From an uncultured Acidobacteriaceae bacterium (lineage in GTDB: Bacteria > Acidobacteriota > Terriglobia > Terriglobales > Acidobacteriaceae), in assembly GCA_903904755.1 (NCBI GenBank), contig CAIVDV010000058.1, positions 59,684 through 123,683 of the forward strand: a stretch of DNA of 64,000 bases, given 5' to 3'. Numbering within the stretch: position 1 is the stretch's first letter; every line of letters starts with the position of its first letter. Of this stretch, positions 55,642 to 64,000 are shown piece by piece. The notes below the pieces were generated by a model. That model was given only the letters and a program-made list of their open reading frames with translations. It did not search any database and was not told where the DNA came from. A program made the translations under genes and the position numbers.

Positions 55642-56889
55642 ATGCACTCGCTTCACACACTCATCGCAGATGACGACAGCATCATGCTCGACATCATCGA
55701 AGAAATCCTTACTACCTTCGGCATCGGTCACGTCCAGCGCGCAAAAACCGGCGAATCTGTCCTCCGCATCATGGATGATCCTGCCCAGGATGTTCAGTTG
55801 CTCATCTACGACCTGAATATGGCCGGGTTGGATGGAGTCGAAATCCTCCGCCACCTCGCTGACCGCGAATTCCTGGGCGCAATCATCGTTATCTCCGGCA
55901 GTGACCACAGGATTCTCGACTCCGTGACCAACCTGGCGCGCGAGCACAGCCTCAACCTTCTCGGAGTCCTCGCCAAGCCGCTCGATATCACAAAGCTCCA
56001 CGGTACGCTGCTGCGCTACTCCCTGACCAAGTTCCCCGCGCCCACCTCACAGGGCGAAAGCTCCTCCCTGCGCTCCCTCACCTTCGACGAGGTCTACAAC
56101 GGCATCCTCTCCGGCTGTGTTCAGGTGGCCTTCCAGCCCAAAATCTCCCTCCGCGACCGACAGGTCATTGGTGCCGAGTGCCTGCTTCGCTGGAACGACC
56201 CGCGCCACGGCTTTCTCCCCCCCGGTATCGTCATCACCTCAGCCGAGCGTTACGGGCTCATCACGCCACTCACTGAGCAAATCCTCCGTCTCGCTGTGGA
56301 AGCTGTCGCCGAATGGACCCGGCAGGGAGTCTCCATCGCTGTCGCCGTCAACATCTCCAGCCGCAGCCTCAACACTCTGAACCTGCCCGATCTCCTTTCC
56401 AACATCGTCCGCCAGGGCAGTGTGGATGCAAGTTCCATCACTCTCGAAATCACCGAAACTGGCCTCATGGCAGACCAGGTTGCCAGCCTTGAAGTGATGA
56501 ACCGGCTCCGCCTAAAAGGCTTCAAGCTCTCCATTGACGACTTCGGTATCGGCTACTCCAGCATGGAGAAGCTCAAAAACATGCCCTTCAATGAGCTCAA
56601 GGTCGACCGCAGTTTCGTCGTGGGAGCCCGCGAGCACGCCATCGCCAAGGCTATCGTCGAATCCAGCGTCAAGCTCGCCCATGCCATCCAGATGCGGGTT
56701 GTCGCCGAGGGTGCCGAAGATCAGGACGATCTCGACTTCGTCATCAGTGCAGGTTGCGACGACGTGCAGGGCGATGTCATCGCAAAGCCCATGCCTTCCT
56801 CGGAGTTCATTGCCTGGAAGCATACCTGGGACTTTGGGACAAACCCGCTCCGGATTGGACGGAATTCGGCCTTCGGGATCCTGAGCTGA
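55642..56889 (+). CDS. REC-EAL response regulator, c-di-GMP phosphodiesterase
   Basis: A 415-residue two-domain protein. The receiver has ADDDS and phosphoacceptor Asp57 (IYDLNMAG). The EAL domain has Glu179 in ECLLRW (an EAL variant) plus NISSRSL, LEITETG, IDDFGIGYSS, KVDRSFV, VAEGAED and QGDVIAKP. All metal and substrate residues are thus kept, so it is probably active and hydrolyses c-di-GMP to pGpG. I start at ATG 55642; a GTG at 55525 would add 39 residues of weak coding character. A hybrid histidine kinase is encoded 1.7 kb further on. Confidence 0.85.
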   Translation: MHSLHTLIADDDSIMLDIIEEILTTFGIGHVQRAKTGESVLRIMDDPAQDVQLLIYDLNMAGLDGVEILRHLADREFLGAIIVISGSDHRILDSVTNLAREHSLNLLGVLAKPLDITKLHGTLLRYSLTKFPAPTSQGESSSLRSLTFDEVYNGILSGCVQVAFQPKISLRDRQVIGAECLLRWNDPRHGFLPPGIVITSAERYGLITPLTEQILRLAVEAVAEWTRQGVSIAVAVNISSRSLNTLNLPDLLSNIVRQGSVDASSITLEITETGLMADQVASLEVMNRLRLKGFKLSIDDFGIGYSSMEKLKNMPFNELKVDRSFVVGAREHAIAKAIVESSVKLAHAIQMRVVAEGAEDQDDLDFVISAGCDDVQGDVIAKPMPSSEFIAWKHTWDFGTNPLRIGRNSAFGILS

Positions 56890-57206
56890 CCGGTTGCATC
56901 GGATTCCTCTAAAAACCAGACGAACGGTTTCCAGCGTCTGACTTTCAGACACTGCGCCATCTCCGTCCCCGCCCTGTCTCCCCGTAAATACATTTCCTTG
57001 CAATAACTTATAGAATGCAACCCCAAGATCATCGTTTGGCCTTCAAATTGCATATCCCGTCGAGGAGTGCCTTGAACTCTCCTGACGCGGATTCCCCCCT
57101 GGACGCAGTAGGGGTTCCCTGTCAGATTGCCTCAAGCTTCTTCGTGCGATTGGAGAGACATCTCCAGTGCGGCAAACGGGGATACTTCCCTGTCGGAAGT
57201 CAAACG
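56890..57206. other. Non-coding spacer before a small secreted ORF
   Basis: No gene is supported in 317 bases. An ACTTCC-ctgtc-GGAAGT inverted repeat lies at 57184-57200, just before the next start. I compared the region with the c-di-GMP riboswitch core by eye and did not find it. Confidence 0.4.
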
Positions 57207-57356
57207 ATGCGATTCAGGCTGATTCTCACAACTCTTGCTCTTGCTGCCACACTCATGGCCCTGGTTGCACGCCAGGCCCAGCAGCACGCAAACGCACGCC
57301 TGCCTGTGGCAGGAGAGCAATTCCTCTCCATCAGATACGATTTCCACCCTTGCTGA
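57207..57356 (+). CDS. Small secreted or membrane peptide ORF
   Basis: A 49-residue ORF starting MRFRLILTTLALAATLMALVAR, a clean signal-peptide or anchor sequence, with a short tail (QHANARLPVAGEQFLSIRY). GGAAG precedes the ATG. It ends 7 bases before the chaperone start, and the chaperone's ribosome site overlaps its stop, so the two may be translationally coupled. It is unrecognised; it could be a real small protein, or a leader peptide. Confidence 0.45.
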   Translation: MRFRLILTTLALAATLMALVARQAQQHANARLPVAGEQFLSIRYDFHPC

Positions 57357-57363
57357 GGGTACT

Positions 57364-58119
57364 GTGATTTTGCTGCTCGCGCTCTGCCTGCTCCGGCTGG
57401 GCGGCAGCCTTGGCTCCTGCTCCTCGCGCAAGCCCCAACAAGCCGAACGGTTCTCCAGCGGGTCCATCACCATCACCAACCCCGCAGACTATCCCGTCAA
57501 CGTTCTCCTTCGGCCAATGTCGTTCACCTGCGACGGGGCCGGCAGGCAGAAGATGCTCCCCCTCGACAACAGCGTGCGCATCGTAGTCACCGAATCGGTC
57601 CTCTGGATTCCCGCCCACCAGACCCGGCACGTCTCGTACCGAATCCGCTCCCAAAAGTCTCCCGCCTGGGTTGCTCTGCACGCCCGCTTTGTTCCGGTCA
57701 ATTTATCCATCACCGACGAGCAGGAAGCCAACTACTGCATTTACATCGATGACAGTCAACCCGAGCGGTCCGAGCTTGAACTTGCCGCCAACTACCACCC
57801 TGGCGACCACGTTCTCTCACTGCGATTGCAGAACACCAGTGCGCACCTCGCCCGCGTTCACCGGGTTGCCTGCAAGACGGATGAGGAATCCTTCACGCTG
57901 CCCGGTTTTGCGGTTCTCCCCGGGAAATGCATCGTGCGCGAAGTTCCCTGGACCAGGGAAAGCGTTCCCGATTTGGTCAGCATTCTGCTGGACAGCTTTG
58001 AAATGGAATCGGAAGTCACTTTGCAAGCCACAGAGTTGGTCCACGCTCCTTCCCTTACCCCCAACATATCTCATGAATTTCACGTTTTCCCAGCGGCACC
58101 ATCCAAAGCCCCGGCATGA
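57364..58119 (+). CDS. Periplasmic pilus-chaperone-like (PapD-fold) protein
   Basis: A 251-residue exported protein starting at GTG 57364 with GAGGG 4 bases upstream. The N terminus is a hydrophobic signal ending near GGSLGSCSS. Two beta-sandwich halves follow: SGSITITNPADYPVNVLLRP, SVLWIPAHQTRHVSYRI, then LSLRLQNTSAHLARV and LPGFAVLPGKCIVREVP. This is the pattern of the PapD-type chaperones of fimbrial systems. No usher or fimbrial subunit lies beside it, so the partner set is elsewhere or lost. The assignment is by pattern only. Confidence 0.5.
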   Translation: MILLLALCLLRLGGSLGSCSSRKPQQAERFSSGSITITNPADYPVNVLLRPMSFTCDGAGRQKMLPLDNSVRIVVTESVLWIPAHQTRHVSYRIRSQKSPAWVALHARFVPVNLSITDEQEANYCIYIDDSQPERSELELAANYHPGDHVLSLRLQNTSAHLARVHRVACKTDEESFTLPGFAVLPGKCIVREVPWTRESVPDLVSILLDSFEMESEVTLQATELVHAPSLTPNISHEFHVFPAAPSKAPA

Positions 58120-58195
58120 TTCCGGGGCTCAGGCAAGGCAATCATGCCGCTGAATTCTGCCAGCTCGTTATTCACAGCAAAGGAACACCCCGGCT

Positions 58196-58405
58196 ATGTC
58201 AACCACTCTCCCAAACACCTTCACCGCTGAGTCTTTTTCACGCTCTACCCCAACCTCTGCAACCGGCTCACGAAACCTGGCCTTGCAGCCTGCCATCCCG
58301 GATACGGGCTTTGATATCTTCCGCGGCTTCCTCTGGGCCATGGCCTTTGAGCTCTCGGCGGCGGCTATCATCGTGGGCATGTGGTACTTCCTCCACGTCC
58401 GCTAG
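58196..58405 (+). CDS. Small single-helix membrane protein
   Basis: A 69-residue protein with a Ser/Thr-rich N terminus. One C-terminal membrane helix (AMAFELSAAAIIVGMWYFL) is followed by HVR. AGGA lies 10 bases before the ATG. It is unrecognised. Its place between the chaperone and the hybrid kinase gives no clear function. Confidence 0.5.
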   Translation: MSTTLPNTFTAESFSRSTPTSATGSRNLALQPAIPDTGFDIFRGFLWAMAFELSAAAIIVGMWYFLHVR

Positions 58406-58591
58406 CAATTCATCGATTGCCCAGCTTCCACAGGGATTCGGCAACGTTCACCTCGCAGTTCTTCCGCCCCCCTCCAGAAATCCCAGCCCATCACCGGCAC
58501 ATCATGCCCATGTCTGGAGTTCCGTGATAGGCTGATTTGTCGAGTGGACTCACCATCGGTCCATCTGCCTACTGTAGGCGCGGCGGTATGC

Positions 58592-61500
58592 ATGCATGAG
58601 TTAGAGCGTTTCGAGCGATACAAGGACGAACTCAACCGGCTCAACCGCCTTTATGAAGCCCTTCGCCTCATCAATCAGGCCATCGTCCATCAGAAATCCA
58701 AAGATCCCCTCTTCCGTGAGATATGTCGCATCATCGTCAGCTACGGTGGCTTTGTCCTGGCCTGGGTAGGGGAAATTGACCAGGAGTCCCATCAGGTCAT
58801 TGCCGTTGCCAGCGCCGGCGAACATACCAGCTATCTTGACGAAGCCCCCATGTACGCCGATGACCGTCCTCTTGGACGGGGACCGACCGGATTGGCTATC
58901 CGCTCCGGCAAGCCTTACGTCTGCAATGACTACCATCACGACCCAACCACCGCTCCCTGGCGGCCGATGGCGCTTCGCCATGGGTTCGGCGCGTCCGGCT
59001 CGTTTCCCATCCACGTCGGCGGTCGCGTCCTCGCCTGCCTTGGTATCTACGCAGCTGAGCCTGGCTACTTCCAGCCCCGCGAAATAGCGCTCTTCAAGGA
59101 AGCCGTGGGAGATATCTCCTACGCACTGGAAAACTTCGACACCCAGCGCCGAAACCGCGAGGCCGAGAAGGAACTCCGCCGCCTCGCGGCCATCGTCGAG
59201 TCCACTGAGGATGCCATCCTCAGCAAGGACCTGCATGGCATTGTGCAGACCTGGAACCCCGCCGCAGAGCGCATCTTCGGCTCCACGGCTGAAGAGATGG
59301 TCGGCCAGAGTATCTCTCAGATCATCCCCGCAGAACTCGCTGAAGAAGAGGCAACCCTGCTCACCCGAATCCGGTCGGGTGAGCGAATCATCGACCACGA
59401 AACAACCCGAATCCGCAAATCCGGAGAGCCCTTTCCCGTCTCGCTCACACTCTCTCCCTTTTTTTCCGAAGACGGCATCGTCATCGGCGCATCTAAAATC
59501 TGCCGCGACATTACCGAGCGCGTACGCAGCAAGGCCGCGCTCCGTGCCAAGGATGCCGCCCTCGTCGCGGCACAGCAGTTAGCCAGCCTTGGAAGTTGTG
59601 AAGTGGAATACCCGGCCGACCGTTGGGAGTGCTCGGAAAACCTGTATCAAATCCTTGGAATTCCAATTGGGGAAAAGGTCAATGGTGCTATCGCTAGCCA
59701 ACTGATTGTCTCCGAAGATCGGCCGTGGGTCGATGCATACCTTCAGGAGAAGGTCAGGAATCGCGACGAAAACTTCTCTCTTGAGTTCAGGATTCAACGG
59801 CAAAACGACGGCGCGGTGCGATGGGTACGCAACAACGGGCGCGTCCATTTCTCCCCATCCGGCTCCCTCAGCCGCATGCAGGGCGCTTTCCTCGACATTA
59901 CTGCCCAAAAAGAAGCCGAAGATGCTATCCGGGAAAACCGCGAAATCCTGGAAATCCTCATTGAAAACACTCCCGTGGCAATCGCCATGTTCGATACCAA
60001 ACTCCACTACCTGGTCGCGAACGCAGCCTGGATTCGGGATACCAGCCCCGGCGGAAATTTACGCGGGCACCATCGCTACGAGGTCTCACCAGACCTTGCC
60101 GAACACTGGAAGGAGGCAGACCAACGCGCCCTCGCTGGAGAAACCGTCCAGGTCGAGGAGGAGCTGTGGAAGCGTCCCGCTGACGGGGCGGAATTCTGGC
60201 TGCGCTGGTCGGTCCGCCCATGGCACACCGGCAAAGGTGCCATCGGTGGCATCTTTGTTCTTTCGGAAAACATCACAACCCGCAAACTCGCTGAGATCGC
60301 AAACCTGCGGGATGCCGAGCGTATTCGGCTCCTCTTTGAGCAGGCCACAGACGGCATCCTCACTCTCGACCAGGACCTCAAGGTGGTCTCCGCCAATCCA
60401 AGCTTTGCCACCATGATTGGCCGAACCGCGCGCGAAGTGATCGGCCTCCACCCCTGGGAGTGGTCCGTCGAATACTCCACGCCTGAGACCTTCAACGCCA
60501 GCTTCCCGCGCCGCAACCCCAGCGTACCCCGCACCCTGGAAACACAAATCCAGAATCCTGCCGGACGCGTCCTGGATGTGGACGTCACAATCACCCCTAC
60601 CGAGTGGGAGGGCAGGCAGGTTGACTTCCTGGTGGTTCGCGACGTCACCGACCGGAAGCGCGCGGAAGCCGCCCTCTTTGAAGCCCAGAGTCAGCTCAGG
60701 GTCGTCGTCGACCACCTGGAAGAAGGCCTGGTCGTCGCGGACTCCGCCGGACATATCTTCATGTCGAACCCGGCGCTGGAAGCAATGATGAGCCCTCCCC
60801 ATCCTTCCGCCGACTCCGGCCACTACGCCCGCTATGGCGGAGTGCTCGAATTCTGCACCCTCGACAATCAGGTCATCCCCAGAGATCAATCTCCCATGTC
60901 CCGCGTCCTGCGCGGTGAAGCACTGCATAACCTCGAACTGAAGATTCGCCGCAATGACTTTCCGCATGAGCGCTTTATCAGCTTCTCCGGATCACGCGTT
61001 CACTACGGCGAAGGCCGTAGCCTTTCCTTCCTGCGCCTCCAGGACATTACCGACCGCAGGCTCGCCGAAGAGCGTTTGCGGGAAGCCCAGGCGCAGTTGC
61101 TGCAATCCCAGAAAATGGAAGCAGTCGGCCTGCTGGCCGGCGGCATCGCCCACGACTTCAACAACGCGCTCGGTGTCATCCTCGGCTACAGCGAACTGCT
61201 TGAGGAACATCTGGCTTCCGACCCCATCGCCCTCAAATACGTCCACCAGGTGCTGCAGGCAGAGGAACGCGGCGCAAAGCTCACCCGACAACTGCTCGCC
61301 TTCAGCCGCAAGCAGTTGCTGAAGCCGGAAGTCCTGAACCTGAATTCCATCGTTCAGGGAATGCAGGAAATGCTCCACCGCCTGCTCGGTGCCGACATCA
61401 CCATGGAGATTCATTGCGAACCAGCCCTCCACCCCATCAAGGCCGACCACGGCCAGGTGGAGCAGGTGCTCATGAATCTCGCCGTAAACGCCCGCGACGC

Positions 61501-62281
61501 CATGCCCGCCGGCGGCTCGCTCACCATCCGCACCGCCAATGTGACGCTCGACGAACCGGCCATTCAAGCTTACGGAAATGCCGGAAATGATGGCCTCAAG
61601 CCCGGCGACTGGGTTTGCCTCACCGTTGCCGACACCGGGTACGGCATGGACGAAGCTACTCTGAAACGCATCTTCGAACCCTTCTTCACCACCAAAGAGC
61701 CCGGCAAGGGAACCGGGCTCGGCCTCTCCACCAGCTACGGCATCATTCAGCAGAGCGGCGGCTTCTTTGGCGTGCAGAGCCTGCCGGGCGAGGGTTCCGC
61801 CTTCCACATCTTCTTTCCTCAAGCTGTCCCGGAGACGGAATCCCCGCGACCCACCATTGCAGCTCCCATCCCTCGGACAGCCGGCTCTGACCACATCCTG
61901 CTCGTGGACGATGAAGTGGCCCTGCGCAACTACCTTGCCAAAACCCTTCGCAGCCGCGGCTACAACGTCATCGACGTCGCAACTGGCGCTGAGGCCATTG
62001 AGCTGGTTCGCCGCGACAATCCGCCCATTGACCTGCTCATTACCGATGTCATCATGCCCGGCATCAGCGGGCCGCAAATCGTCGAAGAACTCCTCACCAC
62101 CCATCCGGCGCTCAAGGTGATCTTCATCAGCGGATACACCGATGACTTTCTCAATCGCTACGGCTCCCTCGGCCCGGATACCTCGCTTATCGCCAAACCT
62201 TTCCACGCAGAAACCCTGGTAGACGCCGTACACAAGTCTCTCCGAGAGACCAACACTTCTACCCAAACCGAATCCATATGA
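58592..62281 (+). CDS. Hybrid histidine kinase with GAF and multiple PAS domains
   Basis: A 1229-residue cytoplasmic sensor kinase with no membrane helix. In order it has an N-terminal GAF domain (residues about 20-190) and four or five PAS/PAC units (about 205-820) with the [32 protein letters not shown] and ITDRRLAE linkers. HisKA carries His854 ([12 protein letters not shown]), followed by an ATPase domain ([30 protein letters not shown]). A C-terminal receiver has Asp1152 (LITDVIMPG). I start at ATG 58592; a GTG at 58544 is possible. It probably senses a redox or small-molecule signal and passes phosphate to the neighbouring receivers. Confidence 0.9.
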   Translation: MHELERFERYKDELNRLNRLYEALRLINQAIVHQKSKDPLFREICRIIVSYGGFVLAWVGEIDQESHQVIAVASAGEHTSYLDEAPMYADDRPLGRGPTGLAIRSGKPYVCNDYHHDPTTAPWRPMALRHGFGASGSFPIHVGGRVLACLGIYAAEPGYFQPREIALFKEAVGDISYALENFDTQRRNREAEKELRRLAAIVESTEDAILSKDLHGIVQTWNPAAERIFGSTAEEMVGQSISQIIPAELAEEEATLLTRIRSGERIIDHETTRIRKSGEPFPVSLTLSPFFSEDGIVIGASKICRDITERVRSKAALRAKDAALVAAQQLASLGSCEVEYPADRWECSENLYQILGIPIGEKVNGAIASQLIVSEDRPWVDAYLQEKVRNRDENFSLEFRIQRQNDGAVRWVRNNGRVHFSPSGSLSRMQGAFLDITAQKEAEDAIRENREILEILIENTPVAIAMFDTKLHYLVANAAWIRDTSPGGNLRGHHRYEVSPDLAEHWKEADQRALAGETVQVEEELWKRPADGAEFWLRWSVRPWHTGKGAIGGIFVLSENITTRKLAEIANLRDAERIRLLFEQATDGILTLDQDLKVVSANPSFATMIGRTAREVIGLHPWEWSVEYSTPETFNASFPRRNPSVPRTLETQIQNPAGRVLDVDVTITPTEWEGRQVDFLVVRDVTDRKRAEAALFEAQSQLRVVVDHLEEGLVVADSAGHIFMSNPALEAMMSPPHPSADSGHYARYGGVLEFCTLDNQVIPRDQSPMSRVLRGEALHNLELKIRRNDFPHERFISFSGSRVHYGEGRSLSFLRLQDITDRRLAEERLREAQAQLLQSQKMEAVGLLAGGIAHDFNNALGVILGYSELLEEHLASDPIALKYVHQVLQAEERGAKLTRQLLAFSRKQLLKPEVLNLNSIVQGMQEMLHRLLGADITMEIHCEPALHPIKADHGQVEQVLMNLAVNARDAMPAGGSLTIRTANVTLDEPAIQAYGNAGNDGLKPGDWVCLTVADTGYGMDEATLKRIFEPFFTTKEPGKGTGLGLSTSYGIIQQSGGFFGVQSLPGEGSAFHIFFPQAVPETESPRPTIAAPIPRTAGSDHILLVDDEVALRNYLAKTLRSRGYNVIDVATGAEAIELVRRDNPPIDLLITDVIMPGISGPQIVEELLTTHPALKVIFISGYTDDFLNRYGSLGPDTSLIAKPFHAETLVDAVHKSLRETNTSTQTESI

Positions 62282-62360
62282 ATCAGTGGCCGGAAGTGGC
62301 CCTAAGTGAATCCAGTCCCGGTAACAGTAAACTTGCTGGAACAATCTTTCGAGTCGCGCC

Positions 62361-63605
62361 ATGAACGAGACAAGGCTTCTTATCCTCGATGACGACGTTG
62401 CTGTTGGGCAGATGATGCAGGACGTCGCCACCACAGCCGGCATGATGGCCCGGTATACCTCTGAGCCTGCGGAATTTTTTGAAGCCGTCGAGCGATGGGA
62501 TCCCACGCATCTCGTCATTGATTTGCGAATGCCGCAGATGGACGGAGTGGAAGTAATGGTGCGGCTCGCAGAAAAGGGCTGCGCCGCTACCATCATCATC
62601 TCCAGCGGCGTCGGCGACCGTGTGCTCGACGCGGCTGCCCGCTCCGCGCAGGATCATGGCCTCCGCATCGCCGGCATACTCCCAAAGCCGTTTAGCCCCA
62701 AGGCGCTTCGCACCCTGCTCACCAGCTCTCCGGCAGGCGCTGATCTCGACCCCGGCTCCCAAAAATCGTCCCGCGCGACCTTCGTCGCAACCCCTGAGAA
62801 CCTCGCGGAAGCCCTTCGCTCCGAGCAGATCATCGTCTACTACCAGCCCAAGGTCGAGTGCCTCACCGGCCGCGTCACCGGCTTTGAAGCCCTGGCCCGC
62901 TGGTTGCACCCCGAGTTCGGCCTCATCACTCCCGACAAGTTCATTCCCCTGGCGGAAAGCAGCGGCCTCATGGGCGACCTCACTTACCGGGTGCTTGACC
63001 TCTCGCTCGGCTTTCTTGCCCGCCACTTCAATGGCAATGCCAGCAGCCTCGGCACAAAGAGCCTGACCTCTGTCACTTCCCGTCTCAAGGTCGCCATCAA
63101 CATGTCTCCCCAGGTTCTGCGACCCCAGGACTTTGTCGAACACCTGGTGGATGCCTGCGCGGAAAGGCACATTGAGACCTACCAGCTCATTCTGGAACTC
63201 ACGGAAAGCAGCGCCATGGAAAACCCGGTCGAATCCCTCGCGATGCTCACCCGGCTTCGGGTCCGCGGCTTCCACCTCTCCCTCGACGACTTCGGCACCG
63301 GCTACTCCTCAATGCTGCAACTGGTGCAACTGCCCTTCTCTGAAATCAAGATCGACAAATCCTTCGTCATGACCCTGAACCACTCCTCGGAATCGCGAAG
63401 CGTGGTGCGCTCCATCGTCAGCCTTGGGCAAAGTCTGGGCCTGCAGACAACTGCGGAAGGCGTGGAAGAGATTGAGACGCTGGAATACCTGAAGCAGATT
63501 GGATGCGACATCGCCCAGGGATACAAGATTTCCCGGCCGCTGCCCGAGGCGGAGATAGTCTCCTGGTTCAAAACGCACTGCAGAAACGGCTACTGGAAGG
63601 GCTGA
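62361..63605 (+). CDS. REC-EAL response regulator, second copy
   Basis: A 414-residue protein of the same layout as the REC-EAL protein at 55.6 kb. The receiver has ILDDDV and Asp54 (VIDLRMPQMDG). The EAL domain has Glu176 in FEALARWLHP, NMSPQVL, LELTESSA, LDDFGTGYSS, KIDKSFV, TAEGVEE and QGYKISRP, so it should be a c-di-GMP phosphodiesterase. It lies 79 bases after the hybrid kinase and is a likely direct phosphate acceptor of it. No GGDEF partner is in the window. Confidence 0.88.
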   Translation: MNETRLLILDDDVAVGQMMQDVATTAGMMARYTSEPAEFFEAVERWDPTHLVIDLRMPQMDGVEVMVRLAEKGCAATIIISSGVGDRVLDAAARSAQDHGLRIAGILPKPFSPKALRTLLTSSPAGADLDPGSQKSSRATFVATPENLAEALRSEQIIVYYQPKVECLTGRVTGFEALARWLHPEFGLITPDKFIPLAESSGLMGDLTYRVLDLSLGFLARHFNGNASSLGTKSLTSVTSRLKVAINMSPQVLRPQDFVEHLVDACAERHIETYQLILELTESSAMENPVESLAMLTRLRVRGFHLSLDDFGTGYSSMLQLVQLPFSEIKIDKSFVMTLNHSSESRSVVRSIVSLGQSLGLQTTAEGVEEIETLEYLKQIGCDIAQGYKISRPLPEAEIVSWFKTHCRNGYWKG

Positions 63606-63631
63606 GTTTCCGCCGCCGCCAAACGGAAAAC

Positions 63632-63661
63632 GAAGGGCCTGCCAATATCAGCAAGCCCTTC
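63632..63661 (+). terminator. Terminator of the hybrid kinase / REC-EAL unit
   Basis: The arms GAAGGGC and GCCCTTC with an inner TGC/GCA pair enclose a partly unpaired loop and are followed by CTTGTCCTTCC. The T tract is imperfect, so this is a moderate candidate. From here to 63798 nothing further is recognised. Confidence 0.5.
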
Positions 63662-63798
63662 CTTGTCCTTCCTTCCATTCGACTTAGAGTATTTTAGGAA
63701 AAGCCGTAGACCGACCGGCAGAAGTTCGCGTGGACTTTCCATCAAAGTAAGCCCACACCGAACCGATGCTGCGAGACCACAGTATTTCCTGAAATGCG

Positions 63799-63873
63799 TT
63801 AGTGAATCGTGTATGCCGCCGAAGCCACTGCACTGTTGATTCCGCCAGTGACCACTGCAAATGCCTGGATTGT
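63799..63873 (-). pseudogene. 3' end of a chitobiase-C-domain (CHB_HEX) protein gene, cut by an insertion
   Basis: Read on the minus strand the frame gives TTIQAFAVVTGGINSAVA then SAAYTIH and a TAA stop. This is the end signature of the CHB_HEX_C-type repeat (TIQAxAVxxG...NSAVASAAYTI) found at the C terminus of many acidobacterial secreted proteins. The rest of the protein is not upstream: at 63871-63876 the sequence passes into what looks like an IS21-type terminus. The frame stays open through it to the right. Identification is by recalled pattern and the frame is short. Confidence 0.45.
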
Positions 63874-64000
63874 TGTCAAGGGCGGCGTAAAAGGGAACCA
63901 CTGTGGCGGAGTAAAAGGGAGCCAGTAGAGGGTTGAGTCGGGCATTTCGGGGGAGGAGGGGCGCCGGAGCGTAGCGGAGGCGGCCCTCCTCCCCCGAGGC
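63871..64000. mobile_element. Terminus of an IS21-family-like insertion sequence (partial, runs off the window)
   Basis: The sequence TGTTGTCAAGG begins at 63871 and is followed by two 24-base direct repeats. Unit 1 is GGCGGCGTAAAAGGGAACCA (63881 on) and unit 2 is GGCGGAGTAAAAGGGAGCCA (63905 on). A TGTTGTCA-like tip and subterminal repeats containing GTAAAA..GGxCCA are the arrangement of IS21-family ends. The transposase genes (istA/istB) would lie to the right, outside the window. Confidence 0.5.
63948..63996. repeat. Large GC-rich hairpin at the right edge
   Basis: A perfect 13-bp inverted repeat CGGGGGAGGAGGG / CCCTCCTCCCCCG encloses a 23-base interior, in which CGCC/GGCG can extend the stem. 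It lies 20 bases inside the presumed element end. It may shield the element from read-through or be a transposase-associated structure. Confidence 0.6.

Noticed and set aside
56890..57206. c-di-GMP riboswitch upstream of the chaperone unit
   Set aside because: The conserved core could not be found by eye. Only an ACTTCC/GGAAGT hairpin is present.
57207..58119. A frameshift joining the small ORF with the chaperone as one broken gene
   Set aside because: The chaperone has its own GAGGG ribosome site and hydrophobic N terminus. The small ORF has a complete signal-like sequence and no missing half.
60992..62599. A 535-residue minus-strand frame opposite the kinase domain of the hybrid histidine kinase
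   Set aside because: The plus strand has the HisKA, ATPase and receiver motifs in order. The antisense frame has no recognisable domain.
63590..63901. A 103-residue minus-strand frame at the end of the second REC-EAL gene
   Set aside because: It overlaps the terminator hairpin and the REC-EAL stop and shows no domain. A different frame gives the CHB_HEX signature.

Overview
The window reads as a chromosomal segment of a GC-rich Gram-negative heterotroph, most probably an acidobacterium of the Terriglobus/Granulicella/Edaphobacter type. That call is inference. It rests on a complex I operon with two nuoM genes and no nuoEFG beside it, many secreted glycosidases, a multihaem cytochrome-TPR protein, ClpC alongside outer-membrane proteins, and the general protein style. 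I saw no rRNA, tRNA, CRISPR array or prophage. The only sign of a mobile element is at the extreme right edge.

Layout. 0-2.7 kb: a one-carbon/methionine gene (homocysteine methyltransferase fused to methylenetetrahydrofolate reductase), xseB and an ACT-like protein. 2.8-9.7 kb: sugar catabolism. An SDR, a FucP-type permease and a fuconolactonase-type amidohydrolase face a three-gene operon of glycosidase, thiolase and Tat-exported glycosidase across a LacI-like palindrome. 9.7-21.9 kb: a tightly overlapped nuoA-B-C-D-I-H-J-K-L-M-M-N operon on the minus strand. 22.2-24.7 kb: a five-haem cytochrome c with TPR repeats, divergent from nuo across a palindrome-rich spacer. 24.7-34.4 kb: a lone PD-(D/E)XK-like nuclease, a GH51 arabinofuranosidase, a small cytochrome c, an AraR-type regulator, an aldo/keto reductase, a fructokinase-like kinase, ilvE and a BON-domain envelope protein.

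34.5-46.4 kb: envelope polysaccharide and cell-surface functions. These are a WecG/TagA glycosyltransferase, a GDP-mannose 3,5-epimerase-like enzyme, a beta-barrel protein, ugd and uxs (UDP-glucuronate then UDP-xylose), a Ycf48-like propeller, a LolD-like ATPase, ClpC and a 2OG-Fe(II) oxygenase. 46.8-53.7 kb: a lipoprotein, a membrane-anchored SpoIIE/PP2C phosphatase, an overlapping trio of APH-fold kinase, PnuC-family transporter and AlkA-like glycosylase, a deoxyhypusine-synthase-like protein and FucU. 53.7-63.6 kb: signalling, with an NtrC-type sigma-54 activator, two REC-EAL c-di-GMP phosphodiesterases, a large GAF/PAS hybrid histidine kinase and a PapD-like chaperone. 63.8-64.0 kb: the 3' end of a chitobiase-C-domain gene that appears to be cut by the end of an IS21-like element.

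The most interesting system is complex I. It has four antiporter-like subunits (L, M, M, N), an unusually long lateral-helix segment in NuoL, and loss of the TM7 lysine in one NuoM. Complex I variants with a fourth pump are already described as a class. The combination seen here, with no NADH module beside it and a divergent multihaem cytochrome, deserves a closer look.
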